Positions 7,948 to 15,582 of a DNA stretch of 35,498 bases are shown piece after piece; within the stretch, counting starts at the first letter, position 1; every line of letters begins with the position of its first letter. The notes under the pieces were generated by a model. The model saw only the letters and a program-made list of their open reading frames with translations. It was not told the origin of the DNA and did no database searches. Source of the DNA: Promethearchaeota archaeon. Lineage in GTDB: Archaea; Asgardarchaeota; Lokiarchaeia; Sigynarchaeales; SOKP01. Where the stretch lies: positions 1 to 35,498 of the forward strand of contig WJKD01000082.1 in NCBI GenBank assembly GCA_014729315.1. The letters are read 5' to 3'. The translations under genes and the position numbers were made by a program.

Positions 7948-10900
7948 ATGGAAAAAGTTGGAGCTGTTTTAGTGGTTGGTGCAGGGATAGGAGGTTCTCA
8001 AGCATCGCTCGATCTCGCAGACTCTGGATATAAGGTCTATTTAGTGGAATCGACCACAAGTATAGGGGGAGTTATGGCGCAGTTAGACAAAACTTTTCCT
8101 ACTAATGATTGTGCTATGTGCATCGTTTCACCTAAACTAGTTGAGACTGGAAGGCATAATAATATCGAACTTATAATTAATGCTAAAATTTTAGACTTTG
8201 TAGGGGAACCTGGGAATTTTACAGTAAATATATTGAAAAAATCACTTTATGTAAATCCTGATAAATGTACGGGTTGCGGAGTCTGTGGACAGAAATGTCC
8301 CGTGGAAGCTATAGATGTTTTCAATGAGGGTTTGTCTAAGAATAAAGCCACTTCAGTTAAATATCCACAGGCAGTCCCATTAGTATACGCAATAAATAAA
8401 GATTATTGCATCGGTTGTGGGGTTTGTGAAGGAGTTTGTAAAGCTGGAGCAGTAGAATACGATAGAAAAGATGAAGAAGTGCAACTTAATATAGGAGCGG
8501 TTATTCTGGCGCCTGGATTTGACGAGTTTGATCCTTCAAAGATAAAGAGGTATGGCTACGGGGAATTTAAAAATGTTGTTACTAGTATAGAGTTCGAAAG
8601 GATTTTAAGTGCAAGTGGACCTTATAGTGGAAAAATTTTACGCCCTTCTGACGGGCAGGTACCTGTGAAAATTGCTTTTCTTCAGTGTGTAGGATCAAGA
8701 GACTTGAAAGAAGGAAAACCTTACTGTTCCTCAGTTTGTTGCATGTATACTGCAAAAGAAGCGGTGATAGCTAAAGAACATATGCATCAAGTTCAACCGA
8801 CTATTTTTTCGATGGACATCAGAGCTTATGGAAAAGATTTTGATAAATATATTAACAACGCTCAAGAAGAATATGGCATTCGCTATATAAGAAGTCGAAT
8901 TTCATCAATTTTAGAAACACCCCAAAATAACGATTTGAAATTGGTCTATGAAGCTGAAAATGGAGATATTATAGAAGAAATATTTAACATGGTCGTGTTA
9001 TCAGTAGGATTGAATCCGCCTCACGATGCCAATTATCTCGCAGAAAAGTTTGGTATAGCCCTAAATGAGTTTAATTTTATTAAAACGAATATATTTAATC
9101 CAGTTCAAACATCCAGAAAAGGGATTCTGGCTTGTGGAGCAGCTACATCCCCGAAGGATATCCCTGAAACCGTAACACAAGCAAGTGCGGCAGCAGGGTG
9201 TGTAAATCAATTATTATATAACCAAGTTGGAACATTAATAACAGAAAAAACTCTTCCTTCGGAAATCTTTGTTGCAGGCCAACCACCTAGAATTGGTGTC
9301 TTTATTTGTCATTGCGGGATTAACATCGGAGGATATGTAGATGTTCCAGAAGTCACTCGTTACGCTAAGACTTTACCTAATGTTGTATTAGCTGATAGAA
9401 ACTTATATACGTGTTCAGCAGATACGCAAACGATTATTAAAGAAAAAATAAAAGAATACAAACTCAACCGAGTTATCGTAGCATCGTGTACGCCGCGGAC
9501 GCATGAACCATTATTTCAAGAAACAATAAGAGAAGCGGGATTAAATCGGTATTTATTTCAGATGGCAAACATTCGCGATCAATGCTCTTGGGTTCACATG
9601 AATGTGCCCGAAGAAGCCACGCAGAAAGCTAAAGACCTCGTTCGGATGGCAGTCAAGAAGGCAAGGAAGATCGAGCCTTTAGAAAGAATTAAATTGAATG
9701 TTACTCGTAAAGCGCTTGTTATTGGCGGCGGAATCGCAGGGATGATCGCAGCATTAAACTTCGGAAGCCAAAATTACGAGACTTTCCTTATTGAGAAAGA
9801 AAAAGAATTAGGGGGTCACGCACGAAATATTTTTAAAACCCTTGAGGGGGGTGATGTTCAAGAGTTTCTCGAGGAACTAAAATATAATGTGAGAAATAAC
9901 GATAACATTCATGTTTTTACGCAAGCAGCAATCCAAAATATCAATGGATATATAGGAAATTTTAGGACAAGTCTGCAATATGGAGAAAATGACGAAATAG
10001 TCGATTTAGAACATGGGATTATATTGGTTGCTACTGGAGCAAAAGAATATAAACCCACCGAATACCTAGCCGGAAAAGATGTTAGAGTACTTACTCAATC
10101 TGAGTTTGAATATGTATTAAACAAAACCAACGAAATAAAAGAGAAAAAGAAAATCGTAATGATTCAATGTGTAGGTTCAAGAAATAAAGAACATCCATAT
10201 TGTAGTAAGATTTGCTGTGCAGAAGCAATTAAAAATGCGTTGTTAGCTAAAGAAAGAAATCCAGATAATGAAATCGTAATCTTGTATAGAGATATTCGTA
10301 CTTATGGATTTAAGGAAACATATTATAAGAAGGCTCGGGAGTTAGGAGTTGTCTTTCTCCGTTATGATGAAGTAAATCCCCCCGTCGTTAGTTCTGGAGG
10401 AAATAAACTACACATAGAATTTGAAAGTCCAAAATTGGGAACAATACATCTTGAATCAGATTTATTAGTATTAAGTGTTGGGATTGTAGCAGATACTCTC
10501 GAAAACGAAGAACTCGCCAAAAAGCTGAAAGTCCCACTAAACGACGATAATTTTTTCTTGGAGGCGCATGTGAAATTAAGACCAGTAGATTTCGCAACAG
10601 AAGGCGTTTTTGTTGCAGGGTTAGCACACTGCCCGAAGACTATCGAGGATTCTATTGCACAAGCAAATGCCGCAGTTTCACGAGCATGTACAATCTTAAC
10701 TAAAGACGAAATCGAAGCAGAAGGAAAAATTGCTGTTGTTGATCCTGCTCGTTGCTCTGGATGTGGGATGTGCGTTGAAAATTGTTCCTATAACGCGATT
10801 GAACTTGTTGAGGATAGAAGATTTGGATCTATTGCTATGATTAATCAAGCGTTATGCAAAGGTTGTGGTGCTTGCTCGGGTAATTGTCGATGTTCTGCTA

Positions 10901-10959
10901 TAGATGTTATGGGATTTACAAACGAACAAATATTTGAAATGATAACAGGGAGGTTATAA
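7948..10959 (+). CDS. hdrA: Fused double HdrA, cassette 3 (1003 aa)
   Basis: Same architecture as the cassette 2 protein: module 1 with GAGIGG, inserted ferredoxin (CTGCGVCGQKCP; CIGCGVCEGVC) and CVGSRD...YCSSVCC; module 2 with FICHCGINIGG, GGGIAG, CVGSRN...YCSKICC and a C-terminal ferredoxin. The C-terminal ferredoxin is the most divergent of the three copies: its motifs are CSGCGMCVENCS and CKGCGACSGNCRC, where the usual proline after the fourth cysteine is absent in both and one has an extra cysteine. That may shift cluster potential or partner choice. A GGAGGG ribosome site precedes ATG 7948, and the MvhD gene after it starts one base past the stop. The family call is firm; any functional difference among the three copies is inference. 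Confidence 0.93.
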   Translation: MEKVGAVLVVGAGIGGSQASLDLADSGYKVYLVESTTSIGGVMAQLDKTFPTNDCAMCIVSPKLVETGRHNNIELIINAKILDFVGEPGNFTVNILKKSLYVNPDKCTGCGVCGQKCPVEAIDVFNEGLSKNKATSVKYPQAVPLVYAINKDYCIGCGVCEGVCKAGAVEYDRKDEEVQLNIGAVILAPGFDEFDPSKIKRYGYGEFKNVVTSIEFERILSASGPYSGKILRPSDGQVPVKIAFLQCVGSRDLKEGKPYCSSVCCMYTAKEAVIAKEHMHQVQPTIFSMDIRAYGKDFDKYINNAQEEYGIRYIRSRISSILETPQNNDLKLVYEAENGDIIEEIFNMVVLSVGLNPPHDANYLAEKFGIALNEFNFIKTNIFNPVQTSRKGILACGAATSPKDIPETVTQASAAAGCVNQLLYNQVGTLITEKTLPSEIFVAGQPPRIGVFICHCGINIGGYVDVPEVTRYAKTLPNVVLADRNLYTCSADTQTIIKEKIKEYKLNRVIVASCTPRTHEPLFQETIREAGLNRYLFQMANIRDQCSWVHMNVPEEATQKAKDLVRMAVKKARKIEPLERIKLNVTRKALVIGGGIAGMIAALNFGSQNYETFLIEKEKELGGHARNIFKTLEGGDVQEFLEELKYNVRNNDNIHVFTQAAIQNINGYIGNFRTSLQYGENDEIVDLEHGIILVATGAKEYKPTEYLAGKDVRVLTQSEFEYVLNKTNEIKEKKKIVMIQCVGSRNKEHPYCSKICCAEAIKNALLAKERNPDNEIVILYRDIRTYGFKETYYKKARELGVVFLRYDEVNPPVVSSGGNKLHIEFESPKLGTIHLESDLLVLSVGIVADTLENEELAKKLKVPLNDDNFFLEAHVKLRPVDFATEGVFVAGLAHCPKTIEDSIAQANAAVSRACTILTKDEIEAEGKIAVVDPARCSGCGMCVENCSYNAIELVEDRRFGSIAMINQALCKGCGACSGNCRCSAIDVMGFTNEQIFEMITGRL

Positions 10960-10960
10960 A

Positions 10961-11410
10961 ATGACTAAAGTCTTAATGGAAGAAGAACAAGAAAAAGAGT
11001 GGGAGCCAAAAATTATCGCGTTTTTGTGCAATTGGTGCTCGTACGCCGGTGCAGATTTAGCGGGTGTTAGTAGAATACAATACCCTCCTAATATAAGGAT
11101 TGTAAGGGTACCGTGCTCGGGTAGAATAAACCCGTTTTTTATAATTAAAAGTCTCGTCGACGGATGGGATGGCGTTGTTGTTTCTGGATGTCATCCAGGA
11201 GATTGCCATTATATTAGCGGTAATTTAGTAGCGAGGCGTAGATTTGCTGTCTTATACGATCTACTCGAATTTTTTGGTATTGAGCCCGAAAGAATTCATT
11301 TTATGTGGGCTTCTGCTGCTGAAGGAGAGAGATTTGCGGAACTGATTACATTAGCAACGAAAAAGATTAAAAAAATTGGACCTAACAATAAATTTCAAAA
11401 GATGTGGTGA
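10961..11410 (+). CDS. mvhD: Short MvhD-like iron-sulfur subunit, cassette 3
   Basis: Minimal-length MvhD/FlxD (149 aa). An acidic 14-residue N-terminal addition (EEEQEKEWEPK) precedes the conserved FLCNWCSYAGADLAG, then CSGRI and GCHPGDCHY supply the remaining cluster ligands. It lacks the about 120-residue C-terminal extension of the two upstream copies and ends at KKIGPNNK. The start ATG is one base after the HdrA stop, with a GGAGGT site upstream. As the last MvhD before the Flx-like genes it may be the form that docks to the NAD(P)H module, while the long forms serve another donor; this is speculation from gene order. Confidence 0.9.
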   Translation: MTKVLMEEEQEKEWEPKIIAFLCNWCSYAGADLAGVSRIQYPPNIRIVRVPCSGRINPFFIIKSLVDGWDGVVVSGCHPGDCHYISGNLVARRRFAVLYDLLEFFGIEPERIHFMWASAAEGERFAELITLATKKIKKIGPNNKFQKMW

Positions 11411-11414
11411 GAAA

Positions 11415-12437
11415 ATGACGGATATTAATGTAGAAAATAAGAGAATCGAATCTGAAATGAAAAAAATAGCAAAAAGTCTCTTTAAGGAAGATCAAGTGGA
11501 TTTATTAATTGGATATACTAAAGGAACCGTTCCCTTTAATATTTCGCCCATTTTCATTAAAAGAGAAGATGAAATTGATAATTTGATTTGGAATAATTTA
11601 TGTTATATTAACTTAGCTACCTACCTAACTTCACCGCTTAATAAAGTCATCAACGAAACTTCTAAGGATCTTAGAGTTGGAATCATATCCAAAGGTTGTG
11701 TGGCACGTTCACTTATTCATTTAGCTAAAGAAAAGCAAGTGGATCTCGATAATCTTAAAATAATCGGAATTCCCTGCAATGGAATCATTAACCGGCAGCG
11801 AATTTTGAAAGAAATTGGTGAGAAAGAAATTTTAGACATACTCATTAAGGATAACCAAATCGTAGTAAAGGGAGTTGATTTTCAAAAAACTTTTCCATAT
11901 AAAGAATATTTAAACGAGTTATGTAAAACGTGTCAAATAAAGGCACCTCCATTTTCCGAAGCCTTAGCAGATGTCATCCTTGGAGAATCTCAAAAAGAAT
12001 TTGAAATAGATAACAATTTTTCTGATCTTTACGAATTTGAATCAAAAAATCCAGACGAAAAATGGGAAGAAATTAAGGATTTACTACAAAATTGTACTAG
12101 ATGCTACGCCTGTAGAGAGGCCTGTCCGCTCTGTTATTGTGCTTTATGTTTTGTTGATCAAAATGTACCTAGATGGTTCAATAAAACTCCAGAGCTCTCA
12201 GACATAATCATCTTTCATATAGTCAGAGCCTTACATTTAGCGGGTAGATGCGTAGGATGCGGCGCTTGCAGTAGCGCTTGTCCAATGGGTATTGATTTGA
12301 GTATAGTGAATAGAAAATTAGAAAAAATTGTTAAAAAGCGATTTGATTTCATGTCTGGGCTAAATCTTGAAACAATGCCACCTATGATGACCCAAAGCAT
12401 GAAAGATCAACAAGAATTTATGTTGGAGGAAGAATAA
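11415..12437 (+). CDS. FlxC-like / FdhB-related 4Fe-4S dicluster protein
   Basis: About 340 aa when begun at ATG 11415, which has GGTGAG four bases upstream. A longer TTG start at 11376 overlaps mvhD and is not favoured. The N-terminal two-thirds resemble FrhB/FdhB-type domains, with an IISKGC...ARSLI segment, GIPCNG and a CKTC pair. The C-terminal third holds two 4Fe-4S motifs: CTRCYACREACPLCYCALC and CVGCGACSSACP, in an HdrC/GlpC-like arrangement. Proteins of this kind occur beside HdrA and MvhD as FlxC in the FlxABCD-HdrABC NADH dehydrogenase/heterodisulfide reductase of anaerobes. The likely role is to wire the flavin donor subunit to HdrABC. The assignment to FlxC rests on gene order plus cysteine pattern; a stand-alone ferredoxin-like adaptor is the alternative. 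Confidence 0.72.
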   Translation: MTDINVENKRIESEMKKIAKSLFKEDQVDLLIGYTKGTVPFNISPIFIKREDEIDNLIWNNLCYINLATYLTSPLNKVINETSKDLRVGIISKGCVARSLIHLAKEKQVDLDNLKIIGIPCNGIINRQRILKEIGEKEILDILIKDNQIVVKGVDFQKTFPYKEYLNELCKTCQIKAPPFSEALADVILGESQKEFEIDNNFSDLYEFESKNPDEKWEEIKDLLQNCTRCYACREACPLCYCALCFVDQNVPRWFNKTPELSDIIIFHIVRALHLAGRCVGCGACSSACPMGIDLSIVNRKLEKIVKKRFDFMSGLNLETMPPMMTQSMKDQQEFMLEEE

Positions 12438-12456
12438 AGAAAGAGAGTAAAAAAAA

Positions 12457-13515
12457 ATGAGAGAGAAAATATTATTCAAAAAAGATATTTCCAAGTTTCA
12501 AAAAGACTTATCAGGGACTTATAATTTTTTTGCACCTCTAAAGGTTGACGGTAACATTGTTTTTCAAAAAATTGAAAACCCCGATCAAATACAACTAGAA
12601 TATTATAATTCCAAGATACCCCCTAAAAATATACTCTTTCCTATGATGGAAACTTTATTTACTTATAAAAAGGACGGGGATCAAATAATTATCGAAGAAC
12701 CGAGAGATTTAGACGAGAGAAACCTTATTTTCGGAATTCGACCGTGCGATGCTCACAGTTTTGAGTTATTGGAGAATTTTTTTGATTTTGGACAGTTTAA
12801 AGATACTAATTTTTTAAAACGCAGAGAGAATACAGTTCTAATAGGTATCGCTTGTAATACTCCGAAACAAACATGTTTTTGTACGTCTTTAGAAGGAAGT
12901 CCGTTCAATAAGACGAATATGGATATATTCCTTGTCGATTTAAAAGATAAATATTTATTAACCCCAGTAAGTAATAAAGGGAAGAAAATTATTAAGGAAT
13001 TAACTTGGTTATCAGATCCTAAAGAAGATGATTTAGAAAAAGCAGTAGAACTTCAAGAAGAAGCAGAGTTGTCGATTAAGACAAATTTAAATTTTAAAGA
13101 TATATACAAGGTTCTTAATAATAATTTTAACCATCCAATTTGGAAGGAAATTAGCGAAACATGCCTTGGTTGCGGCACTTGCGCGTTTTTATGTCCTACT
13201 TGCCATTGTTTTGACGTAATTGAAGAGAACGACCATTATGAAAATCGAGGGAGGAGAGTCCGAATTTGGGATACGTGCCAATCTTGTCTTTATACCTTAC
13301 ATACAAGCGGTCACAATCCTCGCCCAACGAGAATAGAAAGATGTAGAAATAGAATTCTACACAAGTTTTGCTATTATCCCGAAAATTACGAGCTTATTGG
13401 GTGCGTAGGATGTGGAAGGTGTATTCATTATTGCCCTGTTAATAATGATCTTAGAAAGATTATAGGAAAAATTAATAAAATTAAGGAAAAAGAGGAGGAG
13501 ATCCTAGTTGCTTAG
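12457..13515 (+). CDS. FlxB / sulfhydrogenase beta (HydB, AsrA)-like 4Fe-4S protein
   Basis: A 352-aa iron-sulfur protein with the marks of the HydB/AsrA/FlxB family: GIRPCDAH near residue 94, the R-R-E-N segment and ACNTPKQTCFC following, then CLGCGTCAFLCPTCHCFD (first ferredoxin motif), DTCQSC, and CVGCGRCIHYCP near the C terminus. In Pyrococcus sulfhydrogenase and in FlxABCD this subunit passes electrons between the FAD/NAD(P)H subunit (next gene) and the rest of the complex. Its end overlaps the next gene by 8 bases, which fits obligate pairing with it. The ribosome site is weak (GAAAGAGAG then an A-run). Soluble; no signal or membrane segment. The absence of a NiFe subunit nearby favours an Flx-type rather than a hydrogenase complex. 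Confidence 0.85.
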   Translation: MREKILFKKDISKFQKDLSGTYNFFAPLKVDGNIVFQKIENPDQIQLEYYNSKIPPKNILFPMMETLFTYKKDGDQIIIEEPRDLDERNLIFGIRPCDAHSFELLENFFDFGQFKDTNFLKRRENTVLIGIACNTPKQTCFCTSLEGSPFNKTNMDIFLVDLKDKYLLTPVSNKGKKIIKELTWLSDPKEDDLEKAVELQEEAELSIKTNLNFKDIYKVLNNNFNHPIWKEISETCLGCGTCAFLCPTCHCFDVIEENDHYENRGRRVRIWDTCQSCLYTLHTSGHNPRPTRIERCRNRILHKFCYYPENYELIGCVGCGRCIHYCPVNNDLRKIIGKINKIKEKEEEILVA

Positions 13516-14347
13516 CCCCTATATTCCATCATTAACTAACATAGTATCTATCACTTCTGAAAATGAAGTAAATGATATAAAGACTTTTGAATTGAAATTC
13601 AAAAATGACAGTGAATACCAAGATTTTGATTATATTCCGGGTCAATTTGCGGAAATTAGTGTAATTGGAAAGGGAGAGTGTCCAATCGGTATTGCTTCAT
13701 CTCCAACGGAAAAAGGAACAATTAAATTTACGATAAAAAAAATGGGCACCGTTACAAGTGTTATGCATGATTGTAAGGAAGGAGATATTATTGGGGTTAG
13801 AGGTCCGTTGGGTAATGGATGGCCCGTTGAAGAAATGAAAGGTAAAAACATAGTAGTCATTGGGGGGGGGTTTGCCTTTTCAACACTACGATCTCTCATC
13901 ACATTTATGCTTGATAATAAATACAGACCAGAATATAGAAATATTTGCGTAATTTATGGAAATCGTAATCCAGGAGAAGTTCTTTACGAAAGTGATTTAA
14001 AGAAGTGGATTGACAGAGACGATATAGATGTAGTTTTAACAATTGATAACGAAGCGGATGGTTGGGAATATGAAGTAGGATATGTCGCTCCAGTAGTTAA
14101 AAAAGTTTTACCCTCTCCTGAGGATGCTGTGTGTGTTGTTTGCGGTCCTCCAATTATGATTAAAACGACGGTAAATGTGTTAAAAGAATTAAATTTTAAG
14201 GACGATCAGATTCTCCAGTCGTTAGAGATGAGAATGAAGTGTGGGATTGGAAAGTGTGGACGATGTAATATCGGAAATAAGTTTGTATGTTTAGATGGTC
14301 CGGTATTTTCTCTTGCCGAACTAAAAGACCTACCTAAAGAATATTAA
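13508..14347 (+). CDS. FlxA / sulfhydrogenase gamma (HydG, AsrB)-like FAD/NAD(P)H oxidoreductase subunit
   Basis: A 279-aa flavoprotein of the ferredoxin-NADP reductase fold. PGQF at 44-47 and GIASSP are the FAD-binding part; IGGGFAFST near 118 and CVVCGPPIMI mark the nucleotide-binding domain. A C-terminal [2Fe-2S] motif has cysteines 245, 250, 253 and 261 (Cx4Cx2Cx7C). This is the layout of sulfhydrogenase gamma subunit, sulfite reductase AsrB and FlxA, which exchange electrons with NAD(P)H. The start is TTG at 13508: GAGGAGG lies about 7 bases before it and the reading overlaps the preceding gene. It is probably the pyridine-nucleotide entry or exit point of the whole complex. NADH versus NADPH preference is not decidable here. 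Confidence 0.87.
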   Translation: MLSPYIPSLTNIVSITSENEVNDIKTFELKFKNDSEYQDFDYIPGQFAEISVIGKGECPIGIASSPTEKGTIKFTIKKMGTVTSVMHDCKEGDIIGVRGPLGNGWPVEEMKGKNIVVIGGGFAFSTLRSLITFMLDNKYRPEYRNICVIYGNRNPGEVLYESDLKKWIDRDDIDVVLTIDNEADGWEYEVGYVAPVVKKVLPSPEDAVCVVCGPPIMIKTTVNVLKELNFKDDQILQSLEMRMKCGIGKCGRCNIGNKFVCLDGPVFSLAELKDLPKEY

Positions 14348-14383
14348 GTAATTATTATATTTTAAATAAGAGGGAAGAAAAAA

Positions 14384-15520
14384 TTGAGTGGAGAAATGGA
14401 AGATAGCGGAGTAAGAGAAGTCTATCCTAAATCTTTCGAAGATTTAAAAAAGGAAGTCCACGATAAAGGGCTATGCGGAGAATGTGGAGGTTGTGTTAGT
14501 TTTTGTTCAGCATCAGAAATCAAGGCTATTGAGATGTCAGAGTCAGGACCACCCAGATATTATGACGAAGACAATTGTCTGCATTGCGGAATCTGTTATT
14601 TAATTTGTCCGCAAACATATGTCCTGAACGAGGAATTAAACAAAAGATATAATTATAAAGTCTCAATAGGCAACTGGGAAAAAATTACTTCAAGTCGGGC
14701 TATATCCGAAGAGATACGAAATAGAGCAACGGACGGAGGGGTTGTAACAGCAATATTGAAATATCTATTAGACTATAACTACATAAAGGGTGCCCTTGTT
14801 TCCAGACCGGAGGGACCATTTAATAGAGTCCCTTTCTTTGCGAAAACTTCTGAAGATATAGTCGAAGCGGCTGGATCTCATTATGATTTATCCAAACAAG
14901 TTATGGGATTAGAACATTATGATACATTTATCCCCACGATTACGAAATTGAAAAAGATCGTCGGTTCTGATATGATGAACATAGCAGTTGTAGGTACCCC
15001 TTGTCAAATTCACTCAATTAGAAAAATGCAAGAATTAAGTATCCTACCTGCCCATATCGTTAAATATACCTTAGGATTATTTTGTAATTTTAATTTTTCA
15101 TTCGATAAAGAAGGTAAAGACGAACTCGAAAGGGACTTTGATTTCTCATTTGACAATGTGGAAAAGATTAATATTAAGGAAAATCTTATATTACAACTTA
15201 AAAATCAAGACGAGATTCATATTGATTTTTCGAATTTAAAGACTTTTGCTCGACAAGCTTGCTTTGGATGTAGAGACTTTTCTAACGTCTATGCTGACCT
15301 TTCATTTGGAGGGCTTGGATCTAAGGACGGTTATACGACGGCGATAATACGAACTGAAATCGGGAAAAAAATCTATAAAGATGCATTAAGGGAAAAATAT
15401 ATTAGCGAACCACTAGATCATAATACTTCGGTAAAAAAATCAGAAATGCTCGCCAAGATCATTAGTTTTGGAAAAAGAAAATTTGAAAGATATAAAAGAA
15501 CAATCCAAGATTTAAAGTAA
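14384..15520 (+). CDS. frhB: FrhB/FdhB-type coenzyme F420 (or ferredoxin) oxidoreductase beta subunit
   Basis: A 378-aa protein. Two 4Fe-4S motifs lie at the N terminus (cysteines 31, 34, 37, 41 and 65, 68, 71, 75). The FrhB/FdhB domain follows with TDGGVVTAIL, GTPCQIHS and the late RQACFGCRDFSNVYADLSFGG motif, which bind FAD and the last cluster. Family members exchange hydride between FAD and F420 in hydrogenases, formate dehydrogenases and F420-dependent sulfite reductase; related bacterial proteins use ferredoxin. It follows FlxA after 37 bases and has a GAGGG site before a TTG start. It is the last gene of the operon. Having it beside FlxA gives the cluster two possible soluble-carrier modules. 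The AT-rich 37-base gap might hold a weak internal promoter, so separate expression is possible. Confidence 0.85.
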   Translation: MSGEMEDSGVREVYPKSFEDLKKEVHDKGLCGECGGCVSFCSASEIKAIEMSESGPPRYYDEDNCLHCGICYLICPQTYVLNEELNKRYNYKVSIGNWEKITSSRAISEEIRNRATDGGVVTAILKYLLDYNYIKGALVSRPEGPFNRVPFFAKTSEDIVEAAGSHYDLSKQVMGLEHYDTFIPTITKLKKIVGSDMMNIAVVGTPCQIHSIRKMQELSILPAHIVKYTLGLFCNFNFSFDKEGKDELERDFDFSFDNVEKINIKENLILQLKNQDEIHIDFSNLKTFARQACFGCRDFSNVYADLSFGGLGSKDGYTTAIIRTEIGKKIYKDALREKYISEPLDHNTSVKKSEMLAKIISFGKRKFERYKRTIQDLK

Positions 15521-15537
15521 TCAATTATTTTTTTTTA
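15521..15537 (+). terminator. Poly-T terminator after the redox operon
   Basis: A run of nine T (15528-15536) begins eight bases after the operon stop codon. Archaeal RNA polymerase typically stops at such U-rich runs. It is the strongest T-run directly behind the operon's last gene. Confidence 0.6.
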
Positions 15538-15545
15538 AAGCATGA

Positions 15546-15561
15546 TTCCAAAAAATTGGAA
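15546..15561. terminator. Small inverted repeat between convergent genes
   Basis: TTCCAA-AAAA-TTGGAA forms a 6-bp stem with a four-base loop midway between the redox operon and the convergent fucosidase gene. On the minus strand it reads with a T-run in the loop, so it may help end fucosidase transcription. Weak evidence on its own. Confidence 0.3.
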
Positions 15562-15582
15562 AACCGACTAACAATTTTTATC

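Noticed and set aside
421..11410. Selenocysteine codons in HdrA or MvhD, as known in some methanogens and Asgard archaea
   Set aside because: All frames run through without in-frame TGA and the relevant positions (CVGSR, FLCNWC) are cysteine in every copy.
11376..11414. Longer TTG start for the FlxC-like gene overlapping mvhD
   Set aside because: GGTGAG with good spacing precedes ATG 11415, and the extra residues have no family similarity.
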